A DNA stretch of 51,143 nt, taken from NCBI GenBank assembly GCA_014190435.1, contig BJGJ01000007.1, forward strand, positions 1 through 51,143. Reading direction: 5' to 3'. Position numbers and translations under genes: made by a program. This stretch comes from Methylocystaceae bacterium. GTDB lineage: Bacteria; Pseudomonadota; Alphaproteobacteria; Rhizobiales; Beijerinckiaceae. Each line of letters opens with the position of its first letter. Position 1 is the first letter of the stretch. The notes under the pieces were generated by a model, which was not told the DNA's origin, did not search any database, and saw only the letters and a program-made list of their open reading frames with translations. This document shows, one piece after another, positions 1 through 7,274 of this stretch.

Positions 1-324
1 TCTGGCGGTAATCATGTGCGTGTGCAGAGCGCTGAAAAAGTGTTCTGCCATTTGATGTTTGGCGTTCTTGTTATCACGGTTGAGCAGATCATGCGGCTTG
101 TGACCTAGCCAAACCCCACGCGACACCGCCTTGAAGGCTCAAATCCGATCACCGGAGGGACAGCCACGCCTTGATCAGGCCTATTAACGCTTAGTTTTTG
201 GCAATAGGCCTAAAAATCCCCTATAAGACATTCTCTTGTGAAAGTTTGCGCACAAAAGCGCCTTGTGCGCGCTCAAAACGTCAAGAGTTTTGCAAGAGGC
301 TATCTAAGTATCATTTAACCATAA
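1..324. other. Left-edge region without a recognised gene
   Basis: No gene is recognised here. On the minus strand a frame is open from the left edge back to a stop at 139-141, with a possible GTG at 126; on the plus strand frame 1 is open from base 1 to a TAG at 106-108. Either could be the end or beginning of a gene cut by the window edge, but neither translation matches a family I know and neither has a clear ribosome binding site. The rest (about 170-292) holds three inverted repeats listed separately, lying just downstream of the aminotransferase gene. Confidence 0.3.
177..292. repeat. Cluster of three inverted repeats downstream of the aminotransferase gene
   Basis: Three successive hairpin-capable repeats are visible: AGGCCTAT at 177-184 with ATAGGCCT at 204-211; GCGCACAA at 248-255 with TTGTGCGC at 263-270 (8 bp stem, 7 nt loop); and CAAAAC at 274-279 with GTTTTG at 287-292. 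They follow the 3' end of the leftward aminotransferase gene, so one may serve as its terminator, although none is followed by a convincing U-tract on that strand. Confidence 0.45.
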
Positions 325-1773
325 TTAGCCGCTCATGCGGGCCTTGATTGCATTTTCGGCCAGCGTTTTGCCGAGTGACCACACTGCTGCAGGAGCATTA
401 TGGGCGTCTGTAATAACGCTATTGAATGAGCTTTCAATCCAATCACAATCAGAATCTGTAATCGTTAAGGGCGGCAAGAGCTTAATCGTATGATTGCCGT
501 GACCGGCTACTTGAGTGAGAACCTTATGCTCTTTGAATAATGGAATTGAAATCAGCTGACAGAACAGACCAGAATTGGCTGTTTCTAGAAGATTCCACGC
601 AGCTTTTAATTTGAAGGATTGAGGCGGGCCAAATTCAAGGCCGATCATTAATCCTTTACCTCTCGCGTCACAAACTAACTCAAATTGATCAACCATTTTT
701 TTGAATGAGTGAAGTAAGCGCTCTCCTTTTGCAGCAGCGTTTTCGATCACGCGTTCTGATTTCATAACCTCTAGCGTTGCAATACCTGCAGCCATCGCCA
801 AATCGGTTTTACTAAAAGTAGAGCCATGTACAACAGCTCGATCCATGCGATCAAATGTTTTATCAAAAATTGCTTTACGCGTTAGGACCGCGCCTACTGG
901 GACATGTCCGCCTGAAAGCGCCTTAGCGACTACAACCATATCAGGCTCAACGCCGGGAAAATGATCAATTGCGAAAAATTTACCCGTGCGACCTAGACCA
1001 GTTTGAATTTCATCTGCAACAAAAAGCGTATTATATTTTTTACATAATGCCTGGGCGTTAATTAAATAATCATCCTGAGGAATGTTAACGCCCTTGCCTT
1101 GAATGGGTTCAACAAAAAAAGCAGCATATTGTCTTGTTGCCAAGGCTGCTTCTAGGGCCGGCAGATCATCAAATGGGACTTCTTGCGAATTCGGCAGTAG
1201 CGGACCAAATCCTTTCTTAAAAATCTCATCGCCATTCATTGACAATGAGCCATAAGTCAACCCGTGAAATGAATGAGATAAATGCAAGATTCCAGCGCGT
1301 CCAGTTGCCGCTCTAGAAAACTTAATGGCAGCTTCAATAGACTCCGCACCAGAATTTGCAAAAAAAACTTTATCTAACCAGGGCGTGTGTTCCAACAGCA
1401 TTTCTGCTAACACGCCTGCAAGCACAGAAACATCTAACTGAACCAAATTGGGTAATTCTGCATCTAACACATTGACCAACGCATCTCGTATGTAAGGATG
1501 GTTTCGCCCAAGAGCGAACACGCCCCAACCGCTTAACAGATCAAGATAGCGATCGCCTTTGCGGTCCCATAAATATGGGCCAGAACCCCGCGTGAAGCCA
1601 ACATCATAACCAATTGTCTTGAGAACACGGACCCACATCTCATTGAGATTATCTGAATGAAGCGTGTAGCGCTCGCTCTCTCGCGTGGCGACGCGTTGCA
1701 CGAGAGTCGAGGCCGATGGAAATTCTAATTCCGACTTTGTGACATCACGCAATATGGCCATAGATGCATTCAT
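325..1773 (-). CDS. Class III PLP-dependent aminotransferase, HpnO-like (aminobacteriohopanetriol synthase candidate)
   Basis: The 482-residue product is a fold-type I, class III aminotransferase (acetylornithine/ornithine aminotransferase relatives). Seen: the cofactor-site NSGAE at 140-144, the VADEIQTGLGRTG block at 252-264 with the PLP-binding Asp254, and the Schiff-base lysine Lys284 in VVVAKALSGG. It is longer than ArgD (about 400), with an N-terminal extension of about 50 residues and a C-terminal tail containing VWSLGKTLAENA. That layout resembles HpnO, which in hopanoid producers such as Rhodopseudomonas makes aminobacteriohopanetriol; this is recalled family knowledge, not a search. 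No other hopanoid gene lies in the window. A general diamine or ornithine aminotransferase remains possible. The ATG at 1773 is the first start in the frame. A strong hairpin (1823-1858) lies just upstream. Confidence 0.65.
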   Translation of the reverse strand: MNASMAILRDVTKSELEFPSASTLVQRVATRESERYTLHSDNLNEMWVRVLKTIGYDVGFTRGSGPYLWDRKGDRYLDLLSGWGVFALGRNHPYIRDALVNVLDAELPNLVQLDVSVLAGVLAEMLLEHTPWLDKVFFANSGAESIEAAIKFSRAATGRAGILHLSHSFHGLTYGSLSMNGDEIFKKGFGPLLPNSQEVPFDDLPALEAALATRQYAAFFVEPIQGKGVNIPQDDYLINAQALCKKYNTLFVADEIQTGLGRTGKFFAIDHFPGVEPDMVVVAKALSGGHVPVGAVLTRKAIFDKTFDRMDRAVVHGSTFSKTDLAMAAGIATLEVMKSERVIENAAAKGERLLHSFKKMVDQFELVCDARGKGLMIGLEFGPPQSFKLKAAWNLLETANSGLFCQLISIPLFKEHKVLTQVAGHGNHTIKLLPPLTITDSDCDWIESSFNSVITDAHNAPAAVWSLGKTLAENAIKARMSG

Positions 1774-1822
1774 TTTGCTGGCTCCAATAGCTTTCAGACG
1801 AAACCTAATTTAGGCCGCCGAG

Positions 1823-1858
1823 GGCGCATCAATATAAATACGGGATATTAAATGCGCC
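1823..1858. repeat. Long hairpin upstream of the aminotransferase gene
   Basis: GGCGCAT at 1823-1829 pairs with ATGCGCC at 1852-1858, and an inner AATAT/ATATT pair extends the stem across a small internal loop, leaving about 9 nt in the loop. It lies 50-85 bp before the leftward start at 1773, so it could be a 5' UTR structure or operator of that gene, or the beginning of a rightward transcript ending at 1990. Confidence 0.5.
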
Positions 1859-1960
1859 TGAATGAAGCCTCAAAACCTAATGATTGAGATCGCTGTGATC
1901 TTTCTCTTAAATGGCTGAAGCTTCGATATTAAGGAGTTTCATAGCACGTCGACGGGTTTA

Positions 1961-1990
1961 GGGCTATTCTTTTTAATAGCGCCTTTTTTT
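1961..1990 (+). terminator. Rho-independent terminator-like hairpin with U-tract
   Basis: GGGCTATT (1961-1968) pairs with AATAGCGCC (1975-1983, one bulged base) across a short T-rich loop, and is followed directly by seven T residues on the plus strand. There is no plus-strand gene upstream of it: the preceding 190 bp are the upstream region of the leftward aminotransferase gene. The simplest reading is the 3' end of an unannotated small RNA starting between about 1790 and 1900. Confidence 0.55.
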
Positions 1991-2216
1991 GTTAATTGCC
2001 AATAACTTCCACACTCCCAAACCTTAGTAAATTAGACCCTTTGTATCCACAGCCTTATAGATCCAGCTGACAGATTGCGGCTTGGAAGGGCCGCGGCTAA
2101 TGATATGTTAGCGGATGATTCACACTGCGCTTATGATTCGATTTTTGTAAGAGCGCAGAAAATTTTATTTTAGGGTGAGATCAATCCAACAATAGATCCG
2201 TCAATCGGGGGTTAAT

Positions 2217-2792
2217 GTGACTTTTCAAAATGAGCTTGAGCCCACCGCAATTGAAGCGGAACAAAATGATCTAGAATTAGAATTATTTGAAGTTGCTGGA
2301 CGTATTAAGTGGTTTGATGTTTCTAAAGGATACGGTTTCGTAATTCCAGATGATGGCTCAGTAGATATTCTCCTTCATGTAACGATTCTGCGTCGTAGTG
2401 GATTTCAAACGGCTTTTGAGGGAGCTCGCGTTGTTTGTGAGGCGCAAAAAAGATCGAAAGGTTTTCAAGTTTTTCGTGTCGTCTCAATGGATGAGGCGAC
2501 AGCTGTTCACCCATCTATGGCTGCAGTAGCGCGCACGCATGTTCAGGCTAATCCAACAAGTGGTTATGAGATAGCTATTGTTAAATGGTTTAATCGCGTC
2601 AAGGGTTTTGGTTTCCTCACGCGGGGTGAAGGAACAGAAGATATTTTTCTGCATATGGAAACTGTACGCCGTTATGGAATGATAGAGCTAAAACCAGGCG
2701 ATAGCATACTTGTTCGTTATGGAGATGGCGCTAAAGGTTTAATGGCTGCGGAAATTCGACCGCTTGAAGCAAAAACATCGCCATCGCACTAA
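2217..2792 (+). CDS. Cold-shock protein with two CSD domains
   Basis: A 191-residue cytoplasmic nucleic-acid-binding protein with two cold-shock domains. The first (about 27-90) has the RNP1-like KGYGFV and an RNP2-like DILLHV; the second (about 118-182) has KGFGFL and DIFLHM. Two tandem CSDs in one chain are usual for one alphaproteobacterial CspA-type group, which acts as RNA chaperones or antiterminators. The start is GTG at 2217: the overlapping ATG at 2215 stops at once, and a G-run at about 2207-2211 can serve as ribosome binding site. The gene is followed 50 bp later by a DUF192 gene on the same strand, as is common for this pair in Rhizobiales. A second double-CSD gene lies at 30336-31091. 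Confidence 0.9.
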   Translation: MTFQNELEPTAIEAEQNDLELELFEVAGRIKWFDVSKGYGFVIPDDGSVDILLHVTILRRSGFQTAFEGARVVCEAQKRSKGFQVFRVVSMDEATAVHPSMAAVARTHVQANPTSGYEIAIVKWFNRVKGFGFLTRGEGTEDIFLHMETVRRYGMIELKPGDSILVRYGDGAKGLMAAEIRPLEAKTSPSH

Positions 2793-2843
2793 AGATCTTT
2801 CTTGTTGATCTAGGTGAGGCGCTCACATTTCAAGGCGCATATT

Positions 2844-3332
2844 ATGTTATCAACCTTACTAAAGTTCCGTAAGTTATACATTGCATCAGAAATGTTTTTT
2901 TTATTAATTTGCCCTCCAGTGCATGTTGCAATTGCTCAGTCTCATGATCCAACAGATCGACTGCTTGTCATCACAGCAACGGGTAAACACAGCTTTACTC
3001 TTGAAATTGCAAAAACAAATGAAGAGCGCGCCAAGGGCTTAATGTTTCGAAAATCAATGCCCAATGATCATGGCATGCTATTTATTTTTCATGACGAACG
3101 CCCGATATCCATGTGGATGAAAAACACGTTTATCCCTCTTGATATGATCTTTGTCTCTCAGGAAGGCGTGGTCACCAGTATTATTGCAGATACAACGCCA
3201 CTATCAGAGGAAATCATTACCTCAGAGCGTCCGGCCCAAGGGGTCATAGAGGTCAATGGCGGCGTCGCCCAAAAAATTGGTTTAGCGCCGGGAGACCAAA
3301 TCCGGCATCCTCTGTTTCCTATAACTCCCTGA
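2844..3332 (+). CDS. DUF192 family exported protein
   Basis: 162 residues from the chosen start. An N-terminal hydrophobic stretch (about 12-30, ending near AIAQ) looks like a signal peptide, followed by the DUF192 domain (about 42-155) with the family marks ERAKGLMFRKSMP, GMLFIF and MWMKNTFIPLDMIFV. The family consists of small beta-rich, presumably periplasmic proteins of unknown function. I chose ATG 2844 because AAGG sits 8 nt upstream and it gives a normal signal peptide; a GTG at 2814 would add ten residues. It probably shares a transcript with the cold-shock gene upstream. tRNA-Pro follows 126 bp downstream. Confidence 0.85.
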   Translation: MLSTLLKFRKLYIASEMFFLLICPPVHVAIAQSHDPTDRLLVITATGKHSFTLEIAKTNEERAKGLMFRKSMPNDHGMLFIFHDERPISMWMKNTFIPLDMIFVSQEGVVTSIIADTTPLSEEIITSERPAQGVIEVNGGVAQKIGLAPGDQIRHPLFPITP

Positions 3333-3458
3333 AAAAAATCGGGGATCTAATCCACATCTTGCTCTTTTTTGCCAGTTTAACGCCTTGTGAGACTTTCTCG
3401 CACGTGCTAGCGAGAGGAATATTATTGGGTCTCGCAATTTGCGGCATCTAGCGTTTAA

Positions 3459-3535
3459 CGGGGTATAGCGCAGCCTGGTAGCGCATCTGCTTTGGGAGCA
3501 GAGGGTCGCAAGTTCGAATCTTGCTGCCCCGACCA
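3459..3535 (+). tRNA. tRNA-Pro (TGG)
   Basis: A complete 77-nt cloverleaf. The acceptor stem CGGGGTA pairs with TGCCCCG, the anticodon stem TCTGC pairs with GCAGA around the loop TTTGGGA (anticodon TGG), the T arm is GCAAG-TTCGAAT-CTTGC, and CCA is encoded. It reads proline CCA and, by wobble, other CCN codons. Confidence 0.97.
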
Positions 3536-3593
3536 TAACGCACTGGATGGCCAGACTAGGGGCCAGGCGAAAACATTCATTCTCAGAGGCTCA

Positions 3594-3905
3594 ATGTCTG
3601 CTCGTATTTACCGTCCCGCTCCTAGTGCGACACAGTCAGGTCCCGGAGCGGTGAAGCCATGGAAGCTTGATTATGATCCAGAGACGCCTCGCGCGTTAGA
3701 CTCCTTGATGGGTTGGACCAGTTCATCGGATATGAAGCAACAAATCCGATTGCGGTTTGACACCAAAGAAGAAGCGATTGCTTATGCCGAACGCAATAAT
3801 TTGCCCTATCGCGTTGAAGAGCCCAGGGAGAATTTAGCGGCGCGTCGAAAGACCTCTTATTCTGATAATTTCAAAACTAGCCGCGTCGGCCTCTGGACCC
3901 ACTAA
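3594..3905 (+). CDS. NDUFS4-type complex I accessory subunit (ETC complex I subunit conserved region)
   Basis: The 103-residue protein carries the ETC complex I subunit domain (the NDUFS4/18-kDa family, PF04800): MSARIYRPA at the N-terminus, the central [10 protein letters not shown], then [16 protein letters not shown] and a basic C-terminus with YSDNF. Alphaproteobacteria and mitochondria share this supernumerary subunit, which sits by the N-module of NADH:ubiquinone oxidoreductase on the cytoplasmic side. ATG 3594 is chosen because AGAGG lies just upstream and it gives the standard N-terminus; an earlier in-frame start would run into the tRNA. The gene lies alone between tRNA-Pro and tRNA-Arg, away from any nuo operon, which is the usual arrangement. 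Confidence 0.9.
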   Translation: MSARIYRPAPSATQSGPGAVKPWKLDYDPETPRALDSLMGWTSSSDMKQQIRLRFDTKEEAIAYAERNNLPYRVEEPRENLAARRKTSYSDNFKTSRVGLWTH

Positions 3906-3949
3906 ATCTGAGAATAAGAAGTCCAAAGACTGGACCCATTGTTATGCTC

Positions 3950-4026
<77 letters not shown>

Positions 4027-4414
4027 CCATTCCATATGCTAGGGCGCAATCTAAAGGCCCAATATGCTTCAAATTACAATGCGTTCTTAAATCACATTTG
4101 CCGCCCGAAGTTAGAATGCGATCAAGACACATGCGGCTGATTTATGATGTCTTGTTAAGTTTTCCCGCCATTGAGTGATTATGCCCAGCCATCTGAGCGG
4201 TAAAAACCTCTCAGCGGCGTTTCATAATGCCTCTTAGCTTGCAGCGGTGAGCCTATAGAATGCTCCGCTGCCCTTATCCAAACACACATACTTTGGTTTC
4301 ATCGGTTAAATGAACAAAAGCGATGTTGCATAGACAAGTTCTGGGAAACTTATGAGCCCATAGAAGCAAGCTGAGAGTTGCCAGAACCATTTAGAAACAT
4401 GATTTCTGGATACT
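4027..4414. other. Gene-free stretch with one strong hairpin
   Basis: No convincing coding frame is seen. The only clear structure is the hairpin 4241-4271, listed separately. Confidence 0.5.
4241..4271. repeat. Strong hairpin in intergenic DNA
   Basis: GCAGCG-GT-GAGC (4241-4252) pairs with GCTC-CGCTGC (4262-4271): ten base pairs with a two-base bulge and a 9-nt loop. No U-tract follows on either strand, so it is not an obvious terminator; it may be part of a structured RNA. Confidence 0.45.
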
Positions 4415-4522
4415 TCACTTTACCAAATCATCAACCGCCCAAAGAAGAGCAACGCTGACACAAGTAACGAGAAAAGCGATAAATGGCGTGAAGTCATCAA
4501 AGTGAGTTATATGTTTTCTCAT
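4415..4522 (-). CDS. Tiny single-pass membrane protein, unknown
   Basis: A 35-codon frame starting MRKHITHFDD and ending DDLVK. It is supported by a perfect Shine-Dalgarno AAGGAGG 5 nt before the ATG at 4522, and by one hydrophobic segment (about residues 13-29, FIAFLVTCVSVALLWAV) flanked by charged ends. That fits a small single-pass inner-membrane peptide, perhaps a subunit or regulator of a larger membrane complex. I do not recognise the family. An inverted repeat (4544-4571) lies just upstream. Its isolation and short length mean expression is inferred only from the ribosome binding site. Confidence 0.6.
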   Translation of the reverse strand: MRKHITHFDDFTPFIAFLVTCVSVALLWAVDDLVK

Positions 4523-4543
4523 TTTAGCCTCCTTAGAGGCCCG

Positions 4544-4571
4544 ACCGTATTTTTTATAATATTTATACGGT
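4544..4571 (-). promoter_or_regulatory. Inverted repeat upstream of the tiny membrane protein gene
   Basis: ACCGTAT (4544-4550) and ATACGGT (4565-4571) are perfect inverted arms around 14 AT-rich bases. The element ends 22 bp before the ATG at 4522 and about 9 bp before its Shine-Dalgarno site. It could be an operator, or the -10 region plus leader hairpin of that gene. Confidence 0.35.
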
Positions 4572-4718
4572 TCTTACAGGGCTTCGCGTTCAAACTTTAA
4601 TAGGCCTATATCTGAGCCTATGCTCATTAATTATAAATGCAAGCAAGAAATTGATCGTATTAATGAAGAGATAAGCAATCTCGGCAGTTTCTTCAAAGAT
4701 CACAATACCTTAATTAAA

Positions 4719-4955
4719 TTAAGCTGACGCCCAGGTTGTGCGATGGCGCACAAAGGACTCATCTAGATCACCCTCTAACTCGGCCCGAACAAGGCTTAGA
4801 AAAATATCATCAGCATCTCTATCGATGTGAAAAGACCCGGTGAGACTTTCAATTGTTGAAAGATAAGATGCGCAGCGTGGGCCAATGGAAGAAAAGTTTT
4901 GATGATTTTTATCACACAGAATTATTGCTTGAGATAATGCTGCATTAGAAATCAT
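4719..4955 (-). CDS. Small hypothetical protein
   Basis: A 78-residue soluble, mostly helical-looking protein with an acidic C-terminal half (RAELEGDLDESF) and no membrane segment or recognised motif. The ATG at 4955 has AAAGG about 9 nt upstream. No family is recognised. It stands alone in a gene-poor region, so a real but lineage-specific gene and a chance frame are both possible. Confidence 0.45.
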   Translation of the reverse strand: MISNAALSQAIILCDKNHQNFSSIGPRCASYLSTIESLTGSFHIDRDADDIFLSLVRAELEGDLDESFVRHRTTWASA

Positions 4956-5741
4956 ACTCTTAGCCTTTAACCAGAACGTATTTAGTATTTAGATGCTATA
5001 ATTTAGGCGAGATTGAGATGAAAATAAGAGAGCTCAATTACAACGACTCCTTATCGTTAAGGACGGGTTAATTGTATAAATGAGCAAAAATTACCTAATT
5101 TATTGACGTCTCTTTTTTTTCTGAGCGGAGAAATATCTCTTATTACATCATAGGATAATACTTTTTTTATTACTCTCTATCTCTGTGGCAGGGAAGATTA
5201 GTCAGAGCTTGAGTGGCATATTATTTTTTTATACTGATCTTCGATGTTGTATTTAATCCTCAGAGTAAAGACGATTTAAAACCGATCATGTCTTATGTAT
5301 TCCTTCTGCTACGAAGCATACTATGATTAATCATTGGCGGTTTGATGCCAAGGAGAGTGGTTGAGCTAAACTTGGCGAGGCTGTAAATGAACTATATGAC
5401 TGGGCAAAACAAAAATTTCTTTTTGATCCGAACTATTTTAGTAAAAGAATATGATAAATTTTACAGTAAATTATGCGTTAATAGATCATTTGGCAGTCTA
5501 TAATTTATTTTCATCCGCAAATATTCATTAAGGACACTGGGATTAGCCTTAAGCATTATCGGAAAGACCGTGCGAAAGTCTTTTTGCAGTTGTCATTGTT
5601 CTGTAAGAGCTTAGAAAAGAGTTTCTGACATCAGAGGTTAAGCAAAAGGATAGGCTCATAAAAATGTCCGCCCGGATATCTTTATTGCGGCCATGTTAAT
5701 CCATTAACCGAACCTTAAAGTAAGCCTGCTAAGTTGATTAC
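4956..5741. other. Gene-poor AT-rich stretch
   Basis: No intact gene is recognised. It contains the probable remnant at 5269-5454 (listed separately) and a weak terminator-like hairpin, AAAGAC at 5563-5568 with GTCTTT at 5578-5583 running into T residues. The last 100 bp probably hold the promoter of the GcrA-like gene at 5742. Confidence 0.5.
5269..5454 (+). pseudogene. Possible small gene interrupted by one in-frame TGA
   Basis: A single frame runs from 5269 to a TGA at 5452-5454 with one internal TGA at 5362-5364. From the ATG at 5323 it reads 13 residues, the stop, then AKLGEAVNELYDWAKQKF and 11 more residues. The second part has protein-like composition (an amphipathic helix and an aromatic tail), suggesting a TGG-to-TGA or similar point mutation in a small gene. 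No family is recognised and chance is not excluded. Confidence 0.3.
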
Positions 5742-5963
5742 ATGGCTGAAACATCTAAAACCACTGGAACTAAAGCCGCAAAGTCTAGCTCGATGCTTCC
5801 TGGCGTCGATTTTCACAATCTGCGCGTGGGAATGTGTAAATTTCCCTTAGGCGGCATTGATGATACGCCAGATAGGTTCTGTGGCGAGCCTGCTATTGAA
5901 GGTGGCCCATATTGTCCTGAGTGCGCCAAAAAAGCATATAGCCGACCAGAGCGACGCAGATAA
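5742..5963 (+). CDS. GcrA-like C-terminal domain mini protein
   Basis: 73 residues. After a low-complexity N-terminus (lysine, threonine, serine, about 1-20) comes a domain that matches the C-terminal part of the cell-cycle regulator GcrA: NLRVGMCKFPLGG, then RFCGEPAIEGGPYCPECAKKAY. In GcrA this C-terminal region contacts RNA polymerase sigma-70 domain 2. The N-terminal helix-turn-helix domain that reads methylated GANTC sites is absent, so this is a stand-alone GcrA-C protein and not GcrA itself. The four cysteines (Cys at about 32, 47, 58 and 61) could bind a metal. The ATG at 5742 lacks a clear Shine-Dalgarno site. Confidence 0.75.
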   Translation: MAETSKTTGTKAAKSSSMLPGVDFHNLRVGMCKFPLGGIDDTPDRFCGEPAIEGGPYCPECAKKAYSRPERRR

Positions 5964-6393
5964 TTCTTAGTGCTTTTTTCACCTAAATGTTTTCCTGTCT
6001 CCTTGTCCAGGGAGCGTTGGAGTCGTGCCTGCAATTTTCAATCAATAAAATAATGGCTTTAGCTAAGCGTTTCGCTATCAAGAAGCGTAATGATCTGAGC
6101 TCAGCAATCCCCATTACCCTCGCAACAACCGACCATCTCTATGCGTGTAAGATCGGGCAATTAAGCCTTTAACCCTCGATCAGCCTTTTGCTGATGGGAG
6201 GGCATTGAGTGATCAGAAAGATCCCTCAATGAGATGTCTTCTTTAAATTGCATGCACACAGTATAGCCTGCGCGTTATCGCTCAGGTAGAAGGGACGGAT
6301 CAGAAAGATACCCTGGGCTGCTTGACGCGTTAGCTGTTACAGTGGATTGGTGAGATTCTGACTGGCGTTGAGTAAGTTATTGATTTTAAAAAT
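5964..6393. other. Gene-poor stretch with paired hairpins before tRNA-Arg
   Basis: No gene is recognised. A 61-codon open frame (5987-6172) has no ribosome binding site and no protein-like pattern. Two adjacent strong hairpins (6173-6231) and a repeated GATCAGAAAGAT are the only clear structures. Confidence 0.5.
6173..6231 (+). repeat. Two adjacent hairpins, second with GATC palindromic arms
   Basis: Hairpin 1: CCCTC-ATCAGC arms at 6173-6184 pair with GCTGAT-GAGGG at 6190-6202 (11 bp with a small internal loop). Hairpin 2: CATTGAG at 6203-6209 and GATC at 6211-6214 pair with GATC at 6220-6223 and CTCAATG at 6225-6231, leaving a 5-nt loop. The core GATCAGAAAGAT of hairpin 2 recurs at 6298-6309. 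No U-tract follows. This may be a structured RNA or a double terminator. Confidence 0.45.
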
Positions 6394-6470
6394 GGCCCCG
6401 TAGTTCAGCTGGATAGAACAACTGCCTTCGAAGCAGTGGGTCGGAGGTTCGAATCCTTCCGGGGTCGCCA
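6394..6470 (+). tRNA. tRNA-Arg (TCG)
   Basis: A complete 77-nt cloverleaf with encoded CCA: acceptor GGCCCCG/CGGGGTC, D stem GTTC/GAAC, anticodon stem ACTGC/GCAGT around loop CTTCGAA (anticodon TCG), T arm GGAGG-TTCGAAT-CCTTC. It should read CGA and perhaps other CGN codons. It differs from the tRNA-Arg(TCT) at 3950 at only a few sites, with paired changes in the D stem, so the two look like paralogues separated by an anticodon change. Confidence 0.95.
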
Positions 6471-6501
6471 TACATCGTTAGACAATTTAGGGGCCTAAGC
6501 C

Positions 6502-7179
6502 GTGTTGTTTAAACTTCTGCTGACAGCGTCCCTCATCATCGCTTCAACACACTCTGTCCAAGCACAAGATTTACTAGATTTTTTATTTGGTTCAGGCACC
6601 CCCCAAAAAGCAGCGCCGCCCACGAACCGTCAACAGGAACGTACTGAAGGCGCGGGAGAGGAAATAGAGGGAACTGCAGAAGCAGGTCCCTCAACCGGCG
6701 GTTATTGTGTACGAACCTGTGATGGATATTTTTTTCCCTTGATTAAATCATCTCGAGCTTCCAGACAGGAGTCATGTGAATTCGCCTGCCCATCATCTCC
6801 GGTTGAAATCTATGATGGTGGCAGTATTCAATACGCCCGTAATCACGCTGGTCAGCGCTATAGTGCTCAACCTTTTGCTTTCGCGTTTCGTACCAAAACT
6901 GTTGCAAATTGTAATTGTAACAATCCTCAATCTGCTCAATCAGACTCAATTAAATTATCACGCAGCGACCCAACCTTGGCCTCTGGAGATATCGTCATAG
7001 AGGATACTGGTGCCTTTGTTTATGACGGAACGGCATTTGTGCCCCTTGCACGAGCAAAGGGGGTTTCGAGCCAAATGCGGCAGCGGATTTTATCCATGCT
7101 AAAAGGCAATGGCGAAAAGAGTGGCAGACAGACTGATTCTGATCCAGCCTCTCAACCAGCGCCTTCACCGCACAACTAG
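6502..7179 (+). CDS. DUF2865 family exported protein
   Basis: 225 residues. The N-terminus is a signal peptide (hydrophobic about 3-16, cleavage expected near VQAQ), then a low-complexity linker rich in E, G, T and P, then the DUF2865 domain (about 67-185), recognised by YCVRTCDGYFFPL, SCEFACP and a CNCNNP segment. The six or so cysteines suggest disulfides in the periplasm. The tail is polar. The family's function is unknown; it is frequent in Rhizobiales. GTG 6502 is chosen because AGGGG lies about 8 nt upstream; the TTG at 6505 is an alternative. The gene follows tRNA-Arg by 31 bp. Confidence 0.8.
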   Translation: MLFKLLLTASLIIASTHSVQAQDLLDFLFGSGTPQKAAPPTNRQQERTEGAGEEIEGTAEAGPSTGGYCVRTCDGYFFPLIKSSRASRQESCEFACPSSPVEIYDGGSIQYARNHAGQRYSAQPFAFAFRTKTVANCNCNNPQSAQSDSIKLSRSDPTLASGDIVIEDTGAFVYDGTAFVPLARAKGVSSQMRQRILSMLKGNGEKSGRQTDSDPASQPAPSPHN

Positions 7180-7274
7180 CCGCAAAGCCATTAAAGCTTA
7201 TCTATCAGCTTTGGCCTTGTCGGGTTAATTCCCAATTAGTTGATTTATGACAATCAGAGGCGACGGGAGCATGC

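Noticed and set aside
4620-4727. A 35-codon plus-strand frame with a lysine/glutamate-rich helix
   Set aside because: No ribosome binding site, and its end overlaps the more plausible minus-strand frame at 4719.
5362-5364. In-frame TGA at 5362 read as tryptophan or selenocysteine
   Set aside because: Many genes in the window end with TGA, so it is a stop here; no SECIS-like hairpin was recognised just after it.
5987-6172. A 61-codon plus-strand frame before the paired hairpins
   Set aside because: No ribosome binding site and no protein-like pattern in the translation.
4027-6393. tmRNA, RNase P RNA, SRP RNA or 6S RNA in the gene-poor region
   Set aside because: I looked for their conserved cores and did not recognise any; the hairpins present do not match them.
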